A stretch of 64,000 nucleotides of DNA from JANXQG01 sp963824275 (GCA_963824275.1 CAWGOT010000010.1:744001-808000), one strand, 5' to 3'. Positions 1 to 9,033 are shown, numbered from the stretch's first letter. Notes: generated by a model not told the origin, from the sequence alone. A program made the numbers and translations.

Positions 1-582
1 GCCGCACGGTGATCTTCTCGACCCGCGTATCGATGGTCGGCCCTCCCAGCGGACGCGGCTTGCCCAGGAGCGGATAAACGGGATCATCCAACGAAAGCTT
101 GCCGCGATCGACCAGCGAGAGCACCGCAACGGCCGTGATGGTCCTGGTGACGGTGGCGGTGGAAAAAAGCGTGTCGAGGGTCACCGGCTCGCCCGTCTGG
201 ACATTGGCCACGCCATAGCCGCGGGCCACCAGCAACTTGCCGTCCTTGGCAATCGCCAAGGCCCCGCCGGGAATATTGCGGTCCCTGAGGGCCGCGTTCA
301 TGATGTCGTCGAAGATGGGCATTCCCTGCCCTGCCGCGGGATCCGGTTTCCCCGAGGGGACCGGCACAGGCGTCTGTGGCACGGCTGGTTCCGGGCTGGC
401 AGGGGATCCACCGCCCGCATGCGAGGGAGACGAACGGCCGCGCGCGCACCGGGAAATGCGTACCTGGCGGCCTTTACGCCCGCTTCGATGGCCCGACTTG
501 TTGGAATTCCAATTCCGAGAAGCGCCGCAACGACCAGCACGAAAAACGTGCGAGAACGGATGCCCTTCCAATCTTGTTCCAT
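1..582 (-). CDS. Secreted beta-lactamase-family serine hydrolase, partial and frameshifted
   Basis: Resembles the class C beta-lactamase/EstB/PBP4* serine hydrolases that act on cell-wall peptides or esters outside the cytoplasm. The start (582 downward) encodes a hydrophobic signal segment FFVLVVAALLGIGI. A Pro/Gly-rich linker follows, then the beginning of the fold (RDRNIPGGALAIAKDG, then FSTATVTRTITA, then LVDRGKLSLDDPV). Signal and domain lie in different frames and join if one base is gained or lost near 420-440. The rest of the gene lies beyond position 1. The family SxxK motif (normally GSVTKTFTA-like) reads ATVTRTITA here: Thr at 152-154 and Arg at 143-145 replace the nucleophile Ser and the Lys. 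Activity of the usual kind is therefore doubtful. Family assignment is fairly secure; function is not. Confidence 0.7.
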
Positions 583-803
583 GGCGGAATCTTACGCCAA
601 GCCAGCGGCAGGAGCAAGACGTTTCGGCGGACAACCCATGTTTCGATACTTTAATTAGCCATTAGTATGGTTTCTGTAACTTCTGGGCAAATTTCTTGTT
701 GGGCCATGCAAGTTGGGCGGTTTTGCGGTAACATAAGGAAGAATGGCTAGGGCGAAATGGCATATCCCAATCTACACACGGTTTTCGCGGGAGAAATCCA
801 ATC

Positions 804-2120
804 ATGTCACTGGGTAAAGGCTTTTTGATTGTTGGCGTGGGTGCTTTGGCACTGACCACCAGGTTGGTCGTGGCGGATGATTCGTCTCCTGCCTCCAAGG
901 AGGTAGGCGCAGCGGCGGCGGAAAAAGCCGCAAAGCCCGCGGTCCAGGTCGGATCGGCTCAGGTCGGAACGCCCGCGGCCGCCGGGGAGACCGTCGAGCA
1001 ACTCATCGAGCAGCTCGACTCGGCCGATTTCGGCACGCGCGAGAAGGCGTCGGGCAAGCTGGCAGCGAAGGGGAAAGAGGCCATTGCCGCCCTGGAGAAG
1101 GCCGTGGCTGATGGCGACCTGGAGGTTTCCAGCCGCGCGACCAACGTTCTGGGAGAACTGTTGAACTCGTCCGACGATGCCACGGAGACAGCGGCCAGCG
1201 AGGCCCTGCAACGCCTGGCCGACGGCGACCGACCCGCCGCGGCACGCAAGGCCAAGTCGCTCTTGAACAAGAAGAACGGCGTGAACAACACCCCGGGCGT
1301 CACTATTCCGGGCAACGGTTTCGGCGGGCAGATCATCATCAACGGCGGGCAACTGAACATCGGCGGTGGCGGCGGCGTTGCCGTGCGGACCTTGAGCGTC
1401 AAGAACGTCAACGGCATCAAGGAGATCAACGCTGTCGAGGACGGCAAGACCGTGAAGATCCTGGACGATCCCGCCCAGGGCATCAAGGTCGAGCTTACGC
1501 AAAAGGAAAACGGCAAGGAAGTCACGAAGAAGTATGAAGCGAAGAACGTCGAGGAGTTGAAGAAACTCCCGGCCGGCTATGACCTGTATAAGAAGTACGT
1601 GGGAGAACAAGGCGGCAACGGGATTGTCGTGCGGGCAGGCGGAGGGATCTTGTTGCCGGGCAACGCCGTTCCCGTTCCGGTTCCCGTCCCCGCACCGGCA
1701 CCCGCGCCAGCGATCCCCCAGCCGGCGAATCCGCCGCAGGGGGCCGTCCCCGCAGTGCCGCAGCCGCAACCGATGATCCCTGCTCCGGCGGCCCCCGCGG
1801 CGCCGATTGCGCGACCCCATTCGCAGCCGATGATTCCGGCTCCGGCCCCAGGGGCGGCGGTCCCGCAGGCCCAGACGCGGCCATTGGCGCCTGCTCCAGC
1901 GACGGCACTCGCGGCCACGGCCGTGCAGCGCGACAACCTCTTGGTCGAGTCGTCGACCCGGATCGCGAAGAGTCTTTCGTCCCGCCTCGAACAACTGCAG
2001 AAGTCAGATGCCTACAAGAACGCCTCGCCGGAGTCTAAGGCCGAATTGAAGAAGCAGATCGACGAGCTTTCCAAGCAGTTGGAGACCGTTCGAGGGCAGT
2101 TGGGCGACAACAAGCAATGA
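804..2120 (+). CDS. Secreted HEAT-like, Pro/Ala-rich protein
   Basis: A 438-residue exported protein of unknown function, of a kind common in Planctomycetes. Residues 1-24 form a Sec signal peptide (FLIVGVGALALTT core). Residues 60-150 are helical and charged, resembling HEAT-like repeats (LIEQLDSADFGTREKASGKL). A Gly-rich segment follows near 170-195, then a basic/acidic region. Residues 285-370 are dominated by PVPVPAP and QPMIPAPA repeats, and the C-terminus is a predicted coiled coil (about 385-438). A GGGAG ribosome site lies just before the ATG at 804. The stop overlaps the start of the next gene by four bases, so the two are probably co-transcribed. A cell-envelope scaffold role is possible but unproven. 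Confidence 0.8.
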   Translation: MSLGKGFLIVGVGALALTTRLVVADDSSPASKEVGAAAAEKAAKPAVQVGSAQVGTPAAAGETVEQLIEQLDSADFGTREKASGKLAAKGKEAIAALEKAVADGDLEVSSRATNVLGELLNSSDDATETAASEALQRLADGDRPAAARKAKSLLNKKNGVNNTPGVTIPGNGFGGQIIINGGQLNIGGGGGVAVRTLSVKNVNGIKEINAVEDGKTVKILDDPAQGIKVELTQKENGKEVTKKYEAKNVEELKKLPAGYDLYKKYVGEQGGNGIVVRAGGGILLPGNAVPVPVPVPAPAPAPAIPQPANPPQGAVPAVPQPQPMIPAPAAPAAPIARPHSQPMIPAPAPGAAVPQAQTRPLAPAPATALAATAVQRDNLLVESSTRIAKSLSSRLEQLQKSDAYKNASPESKAELKKQIDELSKQLETVRGQLGDNKQ

Positions 2121-3118
2121 ACAAAATCGAGCGCGTATCCGCCGTTCTTGCGGGCCACCAGCCCGATCGTTTGCCGATTTCGTTTTGGTATCACTTCGGC
2201 CCCGATGCCGTTTCGGGGCCCAAGGCCGTCGAGGCCCACGTTCGCCACGTCGAGACCTACGATCTCGATTTCCTGAAGGTCATGTGCGACGGGCGATATC
2301 CGCTGCCGCACCGGGCCGATGGGATCATCGAAGACCTCGCCGACCTTGAGCGGCTCAAGCCGATGCGGGGCGAGGAGGATATTTTTGGCCGCCACCTGGA
2401 GGTGCTCGAGGCCCTGTCGCGGCGATTTTCCGGCGAGTTGCGGATGACGACCACGATCTTCAACGCCTGGAGCACCCTTCGCCGGCTGATGGCCTCGGAC
2501 ATCGATGTCCACAACCCGCCGACGCGGGGGAGAGTTGCCGATCTCCGCGATGCCAAGCTCACGCGGTTCCTGGCCGAGGCCCCAGATGTCTTCGCCAAAG
2601 CCCTCAGTGCCATTACGCAGACATTGGGCAACTTCGCCCGCAACTGCCTGGCCGCCGGGGCCGATGGCATCTATCTCTCGGTTCGCGACGACTGGGTTGA
2701 TCTGCCCGAAAACGGTGCCGGCGTCTACGATCGGCTGGTACGCGAAAGCGACTTGCGAATCCTGGCCGGCGCGGCAGGCGGAACCTTGAATATTCTCCAC
2801 GTGTGCGGCAAACCGTTGGACTTCGGCCGATTTGGACGGTATCCGGTGCAGGCCCTGAACTGGGCCGACCGCATCGGCGGGCCGCCGATCAGCGAAGTAG
2901 CTTCGTGGCTCGGCCCGGCAATCTGCGGTGGGATTGACAATCTGGGTGCTTTAGTGAGCGGATCGCCCAGTGATGTGGAACAGGAGGTGGCCGAGGCAGT
3001 TCAGCAGGCGGCCGGGCGACCGATCATTGTCGCACCCGGTTGCACCTTCGATGGATTTAAGGTTCCGCCTGCCAACTTGCGTGCAATCCGACGAGCGGTT
3101 GACCGCTTAGCCAAGTGA
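2117..3118 (+). CDS. Uroporphyrinogen decarboxylase (URO-D) family protein
   Basis: A 333-residue cytoplasmic protein of the URO-D fold. Visible family features are the N-terminal helix (MNKIERVSAVLAGHQPDRLP), an acidic YDLDFLKVMCDG segment, the late HVCGKPLDF strand and the C-terminal IIVAPGCTFD strand. It overlaps the preceding gene by ATGA. The family includes HemE and many methyltransferase-like relatives in Planctomycetes. No other haem gene is nearby, so I do not call it HemE. The more divergent methyltransferase-type branch is equally possible. The reading frame is intact. Confidence 0.8.
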   Translation: MNKIERVSAVLAGHQPDRLPISFWYHFGPDAVSGPKAVEAHVRHVETYDLDFLKVMCDGRYPLPHRADGIIEDLADLERLKPMRGEEDIFGRHLEVLEALSRRFSGELRMTTTIFNAWSTLRRLMASDIDVHNPPTRGRVADLRDAKLTRFLAEAPDVFAKALSAITQTLGNFARNCLAAGADGIYLSVRDDWVDLPENGAGVYDRLVRESDLRILAGAAGGTLNILHVCGKPLDFGRFGRYPVQALNWADRIGGPPISEVASWLGPAICGGIDNLGALVSGSPSDVEQEVAEAVQQAAGRPIIVAPGCTFDGFKVPPANLRAIRRAVDRLAK

Positions 3119-3120
3119 GT

Positions 3121-3271
3121 GGCTGTCCGGGAAGTTTTCGGCCGAAAATCGACATTGAAGCCCGACTGCGCAAGCGAGGAATGTGCCGCAAACAGCGTGG
3201 AAAGCGAATTCCTCGCTTGCGTGCCGGGCTTCAATGACCCGAATAACCGAGTTAACTTTCCGAACAGTCTC
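3121..3271. repeat. Palindromic element, family A (GCAAGCGAGG type)
   Basis: A long inverted repeat. The inner left arm (3153-3182) and right arm (3208-3236) are near-perfect complements around GCGCAAGCGAGGAAT. Weaker outer arms (about 3121-3137 and 3255-3271, TCCGGGAAGTT against AACTTTCCGAA) extend the stem. It lies just after the URO-D-family stop. Relatives are at 13898-14040, 35503-35735 and 59460-59530. Confidence 0.8.
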
Positions 3272-3394
3272 TGAGTTGTTTGCCGCATCAATGGGCGAGT
3301 TCTGCGCACAATCTGAGCAAATCTGCCATTAGTTTGAGTGCCCAGCAAGGTGGCACGAGGTTTGCATTCCAGAGGCTAGGAAACTACCCAACCA

Positions 3395-3679
3395 ATGGAG
3401 TCGGATTTCTTCCGAGCATCAGTCATGGTTAGTCTAACCAAGGAAGTGGCTCCCTTGCCACTCAGTGATCGGGATTTGGAGCACTACGTGGCAGTCCGCT
3501 TGATGGACCGCAATATCGCCGCGTTGCGGCAGGTGGTCGTGAGGGCGGACAGCGGCACGGTGACGCTCCGCGGCACGGTCACGTCGTACTATCAGAAGCA
3601 GCTTTGCATCCAGGCCTGTCGTGCCGTGCCGGGCGTGGTGACTTTGGTCGACGAGGTGGAAGTCGCGTCGATCATGTAG
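3395..3679 (+). CDS. BON-domain protein
   Basis: A 94-residue protein that is essentially one BON domain, a small alpha/beta module thought to bind phospholipid or other membrane surfaces. The pattern is a helix (DRDLEHYVAVRLMDR), then VVVRADSGTVTLRGTVTSYYQK with the conserved GxVxLxG strand-turn, a second helix (ACRAVPGVV) and the closing strand (TLVDEVEV). No signal peptide is seen. An alternative ATG at 3425 gives a shorter start that keeps the whole domain. No clear ribosome site decides between them. It precedes the RpiB-family gene by 39 bases on the same strand. Confidence 0.75.
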   Translation: MESDFFRASVMVSLTKEVAPLPLSDRDLEHYVAVRLMDRNIAALRQVVVRADSGTVTLRGTVTSYYQKQLCIQACRAVPGVVTLVDEVEVASIM

Positions 3680-3718
3680 GGGGGGAACGATTTCCAACTT
3701 TCTTGCTGAGACGTTGCG

Positions 3719-4171
3719 ATGCGAATTGCTGTTGGTGCGAATCATAGTGGCTATCTCGTTCGCGCGAAACTGATCGACCTGATCGGTCAGTTGGAGCACG
3801 AAGTCGTTGATTTGGGCGTGTTCGACAGCCGCCCTATGGACTATCCCGAAATTGCGGCGAGCGTTGCCCATCGGGTTGCGACGGGGCAAGTCGATCGCGG
3901 CATTCTGGTCGGCGGCACGGGTCTGGGCATGTGCATTGCCGCCAACAAAGTGGCGGGCGTCCGCGCGGTCCCGTGTCACGACCTGATGACGGCCCAGTTC
4001 AGCCGCCAGCATGCCGATTCCAACGTCCTCTGCCTCTCCGCCGGTTTGCTCGGCGAGCGTCTCATCTGCCACATCGTGGAAATCTGGCTCAAGACGCCGT
4101 TCGAGGGCGGTCGCCACATGGGCCGCTTGGACAAGATCACCCAGTTGGAACATCAGCCGCAGGAAGTCTGA
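3719..4171 (+). CDS. rpiB: RpiB/LacAB-family sugar-phosphate isomerase
   Basis: A 150-residue protein matching ribose-5-phosphate isomerase B along its length: HEVVDLGVF, DYPEIAASVA, GILVGGTGLGMCIAANKV, the ADSNVLCL strand and FEGGRHMGRLDKI. The family interconverts ribose-5-P and ribulose-5-P, or allose/galactose-6-P relatives. Two functional positions differ. The catalytic Cys of E. coli RpiB (ICGTG) is Gly65 here (codon 3911-3913), and the N-terminal DH pair is N8-H9. The Glu that serves as base in the mycobacterial type is also absent; the local sequence is GMC. It may therefore use another base (Cys72 is adjacent) or act on another phosphosugar. It converges with the next gene. Confidence 0.8.
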   Translation: MRIAVGANHSGYLVRAKLIDLIGQLEHEVVDLGVFDSRPMDYPEIAASVAHRVATGQVDRGILVGGTGLGMCIAANKVAGVRAVPCHDLMTAQFSRQHADSNVLCLSAGLLGERLICHIVEIWLKTPFEGGRHMGRLDKITQLEHQPQEV

Positions 4172-4420
4172 TCAACCTGCGGCAGGCGCGCTCTCGCGAC
4201 CGACGATTTCCAGGGCCGCCTTGAGTTCCGCGAATCCGCCGGTCAGGTCAATGAGATCGCCGACGCGGGTCACGGTGCCCAACGCGGCTTCGAGTCCGCC
4301 GCGGTCCTTGATGAAATCTTGGAGATTGCGGACGGTTACGATGGCTTCAACCAGGTTCTGGGTCTTGCCGGCTGGCGCGGCGGCTTCGGGCTTCTTCACA
4401 ACGGCAGCTTTCTTGGCCAT
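4172..4420 (-). CDS. Small unknown protein, Lys/Ala-rich N-terminus
   Basis: An 82-residue protein that I do not recognise. The first 20 residues are Lys/Ala/Pro-rich (AKKAAVVKKPEAAAPAGK), reminiscent of disordered nucleic-acid-binding tails. The rest looks like three short amphipathic helices (NLVEAIVTVRNLQDFIKD and GGFAELKAALEIVG). The minus-strand start at 4420 has GAGGA about nine bases upstream. It converges with the isomerase gene without spacing. No cysteine, signal or membrane segment is present. Confidence 0.6.
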   Translation of the reverse strand: MAKKAAVVKKPEAAAPAGKTQNLVEAIVTVRNLQDFIKDRGGLEAALGTVTRVGDLIDLTGGFAELKAALEIVGRESAPAAG

Positions 4421-4609
4421 TTTGGTAAATCCTCATGGAAAAGGGTAGGGTTTACGTCAACCATAGCACGGGGAGAGAATATTCGCAAGCATTTTTTTCT
4501 GGAAGTTGGACCGTGGCGGTCGGCGGCTTGCAAAAAGGCGGTCCGGGTGTCAAAATAATAGGAATACCCGCCTACAAATATCCCGCCTGGAAGGAAGCCG
4601 CGTCGCAAT

Positions 4610-4697
4610 CGTACTCATCACGTTCCGCACCTTCCGCCGCGATGGAATAGCGTCACGCGGGCACCGACGCGTAGCGTTGGTCGGCGTGATGAGTACG
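4610..4697. repeat. Palindromic element, family B (copy 1)
   Basis: The outer arms CGTACTCATCACG (4610 on) and CGTGATGAGTACG (ending 4697) are exact complements. The centre contains GCGGGCACCGACGCG. A second copy with about 85 percent identity by eye is at 6680-6759. The rest of 4421-4705 shows nothing I can name. Confidence 0.8.
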
Positions 4698-4705
4698 TTC
4701 ACCGC

Positions 4706-5683
4706 ATGCGACGGGGCCAGGGGTTTTCTCTTTCCGGAGTGCATGCTTTGAATCCTCCTCTCCGCCGCTGGATCCTATTGGCAGCCAAACTGCTGATCGT
4801 GGCGGTCGTGCTCTTTCTGGCGTGGGGCACGATGCGGCAATCGTGGAACTATCTGGTCGAGCACCCGAGGCCGCTGGCGTTCAACTGGCTGGTCCTCTCC
4901 GGCGGACTCTACCTCCTCGCCCTGCTGCCTGAGGGCCTTTTCTGGCATTGGGCCCTGAAGGCGCTGGGGCAGGATGTCGGACTGCTGGAAACGCTGAGGG
5001 CCTATTACATCGGACATCTAGGCAAGTACGTGCCCGGCAAAGCGATGGTCGTCGTGCTCCGTAGCGGCTTGATCCATAGCCAGCGGGTCGATACGGGCAT
5101 TGCCGTGGCCAGCGTCTTCCTGGAAACGCTCACCATGATGGCCGTCGGCGCGTGCATCGCGGTGCCGATCCTGGCGATCTGGTTCACCCACAACCCCGTG
5201 GTAGTTATCGGCGCCGTGGCAACGGCCCTTGCCGCGGGGCTGCCGACGCTGCCGCCGGTCTTCTCGCGGCTGGCGCGGCTGCTGGGCGTCGGTCGCCTGT
5301 CGCCAGAGGTGGCCCAGAAACTGGCCGGATTCAATTATCGCACGCTGATTTACGGTTGGGCGGCCATGGTCTTGGGTTGGGTCGTGATGGGGACAAGCTT
5401 GTGGGCGGCGCTTCACGGGCTGGACATGGAAGCCAACCTGGAGCGATGGTGGTACCTGTACACGGCGATCGTGGCCCTGGCGGTCGTGGGCGGATTTGCC
5501 TCCATGATTCCCGGCGGATTAGGCTCGCGCGAGGTTGTATTCACCCTGTTGCTGGGCCCATTGGTGGGTGGCGCGGGAATGTCGCTGATCGTGGCCTTCG
5601 CCCTGCGGTTGACGTGGCTGCTGGCGGAACTGCTGATTTCCGCTATCCTATATTCTCTGCCGTGGGTGCTTCGCAAGTCGTGA
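4706..5683 (+). CDS. UPF0104/LPG-synthase-TM-like membrane protein (flippase-like)
   Basis: A roughly 310-325 residue integral membrane protein of the UPF0104 (lysylphosphatidylglycerol synthase TM region, AglD/MprF flippase-domain) family. About seven to eight hydrophobic segments are visible. The family loop GHLGKYVPGKAMVVVLRSGL is at about 105-124, and the FASMIPGGLGSREVVF signature is near the C-terminus. Relatives move lipid-linked molecules across the inner membrane. The start is unclear: ATG 4706 has no ribosome site, while TTG 4748 has GGAG nine bases upstream. It lies six bases before a polyprenyl-phosphate glycosyltransferase, which fits a role in flipping a lipid-linked sugar; that role is inferred. 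Confidence 0.8.
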   Translation: MRRGQGFSLSGVHALNPPLRRWILLAAKLLIVAVVLFLAWGTMRQSWNYLVEHPRPLAFNWLVLSGGLYLLALLPEGLFWHWALKALGQDVGLLETLRAYYIGHLGKYVPGKAMVVVLRSGLIHSQRVDTGIAVASVFLETLTMMAVGACIAVPILAIWFTHNPVVVIGAVATALAAGLPTLPPVFSRLARLLGVGRLSPEVAQKLAGFNYRTLIYGWAAMVLGWVVMGTSLWAALHGLDMEANLERWWYLYTAIVALAVVGGFASMIPGGLGSREVVFTLLLGPLVGGAGMSLIVAFALRLTWLLAELLISAILYSLPWVLRKS

Positions 5684-5689
5684 GGTAGT

Positions 5690-6650
5690 ATGAACATCCT
5701 TTCTATCGTCATCCCCGTATACAACGAGGCCGAGAGCCTCGAAGGCCTGCATCGCGAGATCGGCGCCGTGGCGGCGGCCAACGGTTACCAGCTCGACGTG
5801 GTCTTCGTCGATGACGGTTCCCGCGACAATTCCTGGGAGATCATCCGCCGTCTGGCTGCGGCCGATCCGCAGGTCCGCGGCATCCGCTTTCGCCGCAATT
5901 TCGGCAAGGCGGCCGCCCTCAGCGCCGGCTTCGCCCAGGTCCGCGGCGAGATGGTCATGACGCTCGACGCCGACCTGCAGGACGATCCGCAGGAAATCCC
6001 GCGGTTTCTGGCGGCCATGGAGAACAACCTCGACGTCGTCAGCGGCTGGAAGCAAGTCCGCCACGATCCCTGGCATAAGGTCCTGCCGTCGCGGGTTTTC
6101 AACGGCATGGTCAGCGGCCTGACCGGCGTGAAACTGCACGACCACAACTGTGGCATGAAGTGCTACCGCCGCGAGGTGCTGGGCGAAGTGCGGCTCTACG
6201 GCGAGCTCCATCGCTTCGTGCCGGTGCTGGCGGCAGGCCGCGGATTCCGGGTCGGCGAGATCGTCATCAACCATCGGGCCCGCAAGTTCGGGCAGTCGAA
6301 ATACGGCGTGGCCCGTTTCGTCAAGGGCTTTCTCGATCTCTTGACCGTGAAGTTCCTCACCGGCTACGGGCAGCGTCCGCAACACCTGTTGGGCACGGTC
6401 GGCCTGTCATGCTTCGTGTTGGGCGGGTTGTGGGCGACGTGGCTGGCCCTGGAATGGGTCGTTTCGCGGCTGGGAATTCCCGGCTTCGAACCCGTCCTAT
6501 TGCACGAACGCGCCGCGCCCTGTACGCGATCGGCCTGCTGCTGGTCGGGCGCAGTTCATGTCGATCGGCTTCCTCGCCGAGTTGTTCATCGCCTATCGAG
6601 AGCCCGACCAGAAACCTTATTCCATATCGGAGCGCACGCCGGAACCGTAG
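5690..6650 (+). CDS. GT2 polyprenyl-phosphate glycosyltransferase (DPM1/GtrB-like), frameshifted near the 3' end
   Basis: Family 2 glycosyltransferase that would transfer a sugar from a nucleotide donor to polyprenyl phosphate at the inner membrane. Seen are SIVIPVYNEAESL, FVDDGSRDNSW, the DXD-type TLDADLQDDP, NCGMKCYRREV and INHRARKFGQSKYG, then two C-terminal membrane helices. The ending is shifted. Adding one C near 6515 and one G near 6550 restores ALYAIGLLLVGAQFMSIGFL and ends in YSISERTPEP with TAG at 6648-6650. That stop codon lies inside a family C repeat. The gene is coupled to the flippase-like gene upstream and a GT-C-like gene downstream. Confidence 0.85.
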
Positions 6651-6676
6651 CAGGCACGCTCCGCGTGCCGTCCGCC
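6647..6676. repeat. Single arm of family C repeat
   Basis: A 30-base stretch, GTAGCAGGCACGCTCCGCGT followed by GCCGTCCGCC, matching one arm of the 119-base palindrome at 15076-15194. Its first TAG is the inferred stop codon of the GT2 gene. Confidence 0.7.
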
Positions 6677-6679
6677 AAT

Positions 6680-6759
6680 CGTACTCATCACGCTCCGCCG
6701 TGATGCTTTTCCATCACGCGGGCACCGACGCGTGGCGTTGGTCGGCGTGATGAGCACGG
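6680..6759. repeat. Palindromic element, family B (copy 2)
   Basis: The outer arms CGTACTCATCACGC and GCGTGATGAGCACG are near complements. An inner small hairpin GTGATG...CATCAC and the shared core GCGGGCACCGACGCG are present. It lies between the GT2 gene and the GT-C-like gene and abuts the family C arm. Confidence 0.8.
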
Positions 6760-6786
6760 TCGACCAAACCCCAGGACTATAAAACC

Positions 6787-8282
6787 ATGACCAGCCAACC
6801 TGAAACCGATCCCAACGCCGCATTGCGGCGATCGATCTACGGCATCTTGATCTGTATCGGCCTGGGCGCGATGGTCGGCCGCATCCTGGCGGTCGATTCG
6901 GTCGATTTCCGCCGCCTGGCCGACACGCGGTTCAAGAAGCCGCTCGACCAGAAGCGAGCCGAGTTCGAGCGCCAAGGCCTGTCCGGCGTCGAACTCGACT
7001 ACGCCGTCGCTCGCGAGGAAACCGAATTGGCGGTGAAGAGCGGCCTGTGGCGGCCGTTCCTCAGCGCCAACGACCGCAGCCGCTGGTGTACGGTCCGGGC
7101 GCTGGTCGAGCCCGAGATGCGGGTCCCCGACGCGCCCTACGCGATCGATAAGGTCATCGATCGGAAGACCGATCCGGGCTGGGATACGATCGACATGGTA
7201 CAGCACAACGGCCATTACTATTCCAGCAAACCGCCGCTGCTTTCCACGCTTATGGCCGCCGAGTACTGGGCGATCTATCACGCGACGGGCAAATCGCTGG
7301 GCACGCACCCCTACGAGATCGGCCGCTTCATGCTGATCACGATCAACGGGACCTGCCTGCTATTGCTCTTCCTTTTCACCGCCCGGCTGGTCGAGCGGCT
7401 GGGCACGACCGATTGGGGGCGGATCCTGGTGATGGCGAGTTGCGTCTTCGGCACGTTCCTCACGACGTTTTCGGTCACGGTCACGAATCATCTGCCGGCG
7501 GCGGCATGCACGGCGGTGCTGTTGGACGCCTTGGTACGGATCTGGTTCGATGGCGACCGCCACGTCTGGACGTTCATCGTCGCCGGATTCTTCAGCGCCA
7601 TGCTAGTGGCCAACGAAGTCCCTGCGGGCCTGCTTGCCGCGCCGGTGAGCCTGATCATCTTCTGCCTGGCGCCGCGGAAGACGCTGATCGCCTACCTGCC
7701 GCCGGCACTGCTGGTGACCGGGGCGTTCTTTGCCACGAACTGGATCGCCGTGCAAAGCCTCAAACCGGTGCAGATGCACCGCACCGGCAATGACAACTGG
7801 TATAATTTTGAAGGCTCGTACTGGAACAAGCGGCAGGGGATCGACGTGGGCGAGGAGTTGGCCGCGGTCTATTCCTTCAACGTGCTGATCGGGCGGCACG
7901 GCATTTTTTCGCTGACTCCCGTCTGGTTGCTGAGCCTGCTTGGCGGCGGCCTGTGGTTGTCTCGCGGCGAGCGGCGTTTGAAACTCTGCGCGGTCTTGGC
8001 CCTGGGAGTGACGCTTCTCTGCCTGGCCTTTTACTTATGGTATCCGGGGGTCGATCGCAACTACGGCGGCAATGCCAGCGCGTTCCGCTGGGTCTTTTGG
8101 ATGGCCCCGATGTGGCTCATGCTGATGTTGCCCGCCGCCGACCTGCTGGGCTGTCGCCGCTGGTCGCGCGGGTAGGGCTGGCGCTACTGGCCCTTTCCGC
8201 GCTTTCGGCCAGCTATCCCACATGGAACCCCTGGACGCACCCCTGGATTATGAACTTTGCGGGCTATATGGGGTGGTTTTAG
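6787..8282 (+). CDS. GT-C/PMT-like polytopic membrane protein, one frameshift
   Basis: A roughly 498-residue membrane protein with about ten hydrophobic segments and a soluble N-terminal insert. The block NDRSRWCTVRALVE ... TIDMVQHNGHYYSSKPPLL resembles the first periplasmic loop of ArnT/PMT-type GT-C enzymes, which use polyprenyl-phosphate sugars. The C-terminal YPGVDRNYGGNASAFRW block is the other recognisable segment. The natural end is in another frame: adding one G at about 8150 (GGG to GGGG) gives ADLLGLSPLVARVGLALL and a stop at 8280-8282. It follows the flippase-like and DPM-like genes, so it is a candidate transferase for the lipid-linked sugar. No acceptor can be named. Confidence 0.65.
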
Positions 8283-8532
8283 GCGGCGGTCATTCTATCC
8301 AAACTTCTTTTTAATTAAGGTTCTGTCTCGCGCGTCTCGTTGACGCGGTGCTGGACGTTTCCAGTTGGGAGGAGTTGCTTGCGACACTGTGACGGACGAA
8401 GGGGTAAAACGCAACGGCGTCGTGACCCTTTGCTCTGCCGTAGCGACCATTTACGACTTCCGGCCCCGTTTCGCCCGTCGTCAGCGTGCCAAAGCGGGGC
8501 GGGAAAAAACCCCGCGGTAAACTTGCTTCTAA

Positions 8533-9033
8533 TCAGACCGGCGCGATTCGCCTGATCCCCGAAACGCGGTCGAAATCGGCATCGCTGCTGGCAAGGTTGA
8601 CGAGACCGTGGCTTTGCATGACAGCCAGGATCAGCGCGTCGCCGCTCAACACGCCGTGGGACCGGCTTAGATCGCCGGCGAGAAGAACTTCCCGCACGGA
8701 GACCGGCAACACCAGCAGTCCGCTGCCGACGATCTCATCTAAGGCATCGCGGTAGCGGTGAAGTTGCTGTATCTCGCGAGGATGGCGACGAAGACGCTGA
8801 CCGATGCCGGCGTACGGCCAACCAAAGGTCTGGCAGGCCTCCATGGTCATCAATCGATGGGCGGCCTCATGCAGCACGTGTGCCGAAATGTACCCCTTCA
8901 AGTCGCCTTGCTCGACACGCTCCAGCAACGCCCGGCACGCAAGCCCGAACACAGGGTCGGGGCCGAAATCGTATACGAAGACGTTGGCATCGATGAAAAC
9001 CGACTCGCCTGTCGGGACCTCTGCAAAGATCAT
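8533..9033 (-). CDS. vapC: PIN-domain toxin (VapC family)
   Basis: A 166-residue PIN-domain protein, the ribonuclease toxin of type II toxin-antitoxin modules. The acidic site is visible: Asp in FIDANVFVYDF, Glu in VLHEAAHRL, Asp in LSGDALILAVM and the closing Asp pair in LASSDADFD. Together they form a Mg-binding cluster expected to cleave RNA. The ATG at 9033 overlaps the antitoxin stop (ATGA); a GTG at 9039 is an alternative. About 20 residues longer than the shortest VapCs, with an Arg/His-rich middle. Co-transcribed with the DUF104 protein upstream, which should neutralise it. Confidence 0.85.
   Translation of the reverse strand: MIFAEVPTGESVFIDANVFVYDFGPDPVFGLACRALLERVEQGDLKGYISAHVLHEAAHRLMTMEACQTFGWPYAGIGQRLRRHPREIQQLHRYRDALDEIVGSGLLVLPVSVREVLLAGDLSRSHGVLSGDALILAVMQSHGLVNLASSDADFDRVSGIRRIAPV

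Noticed and set aside
807..1994. A 395-residue minus-strand frame opposite the secreted HEAT-like gene
   Set aside because: Arg/Gly-rich with no domain; the plus-strand gene has a signal peptide, ribosome site and coupled neighbour.
2117..3118. Naming the URO-D family gene hemE
   Set aside because: The family has many non-haem members in this phylum and no haem-pathway neighbour is present.
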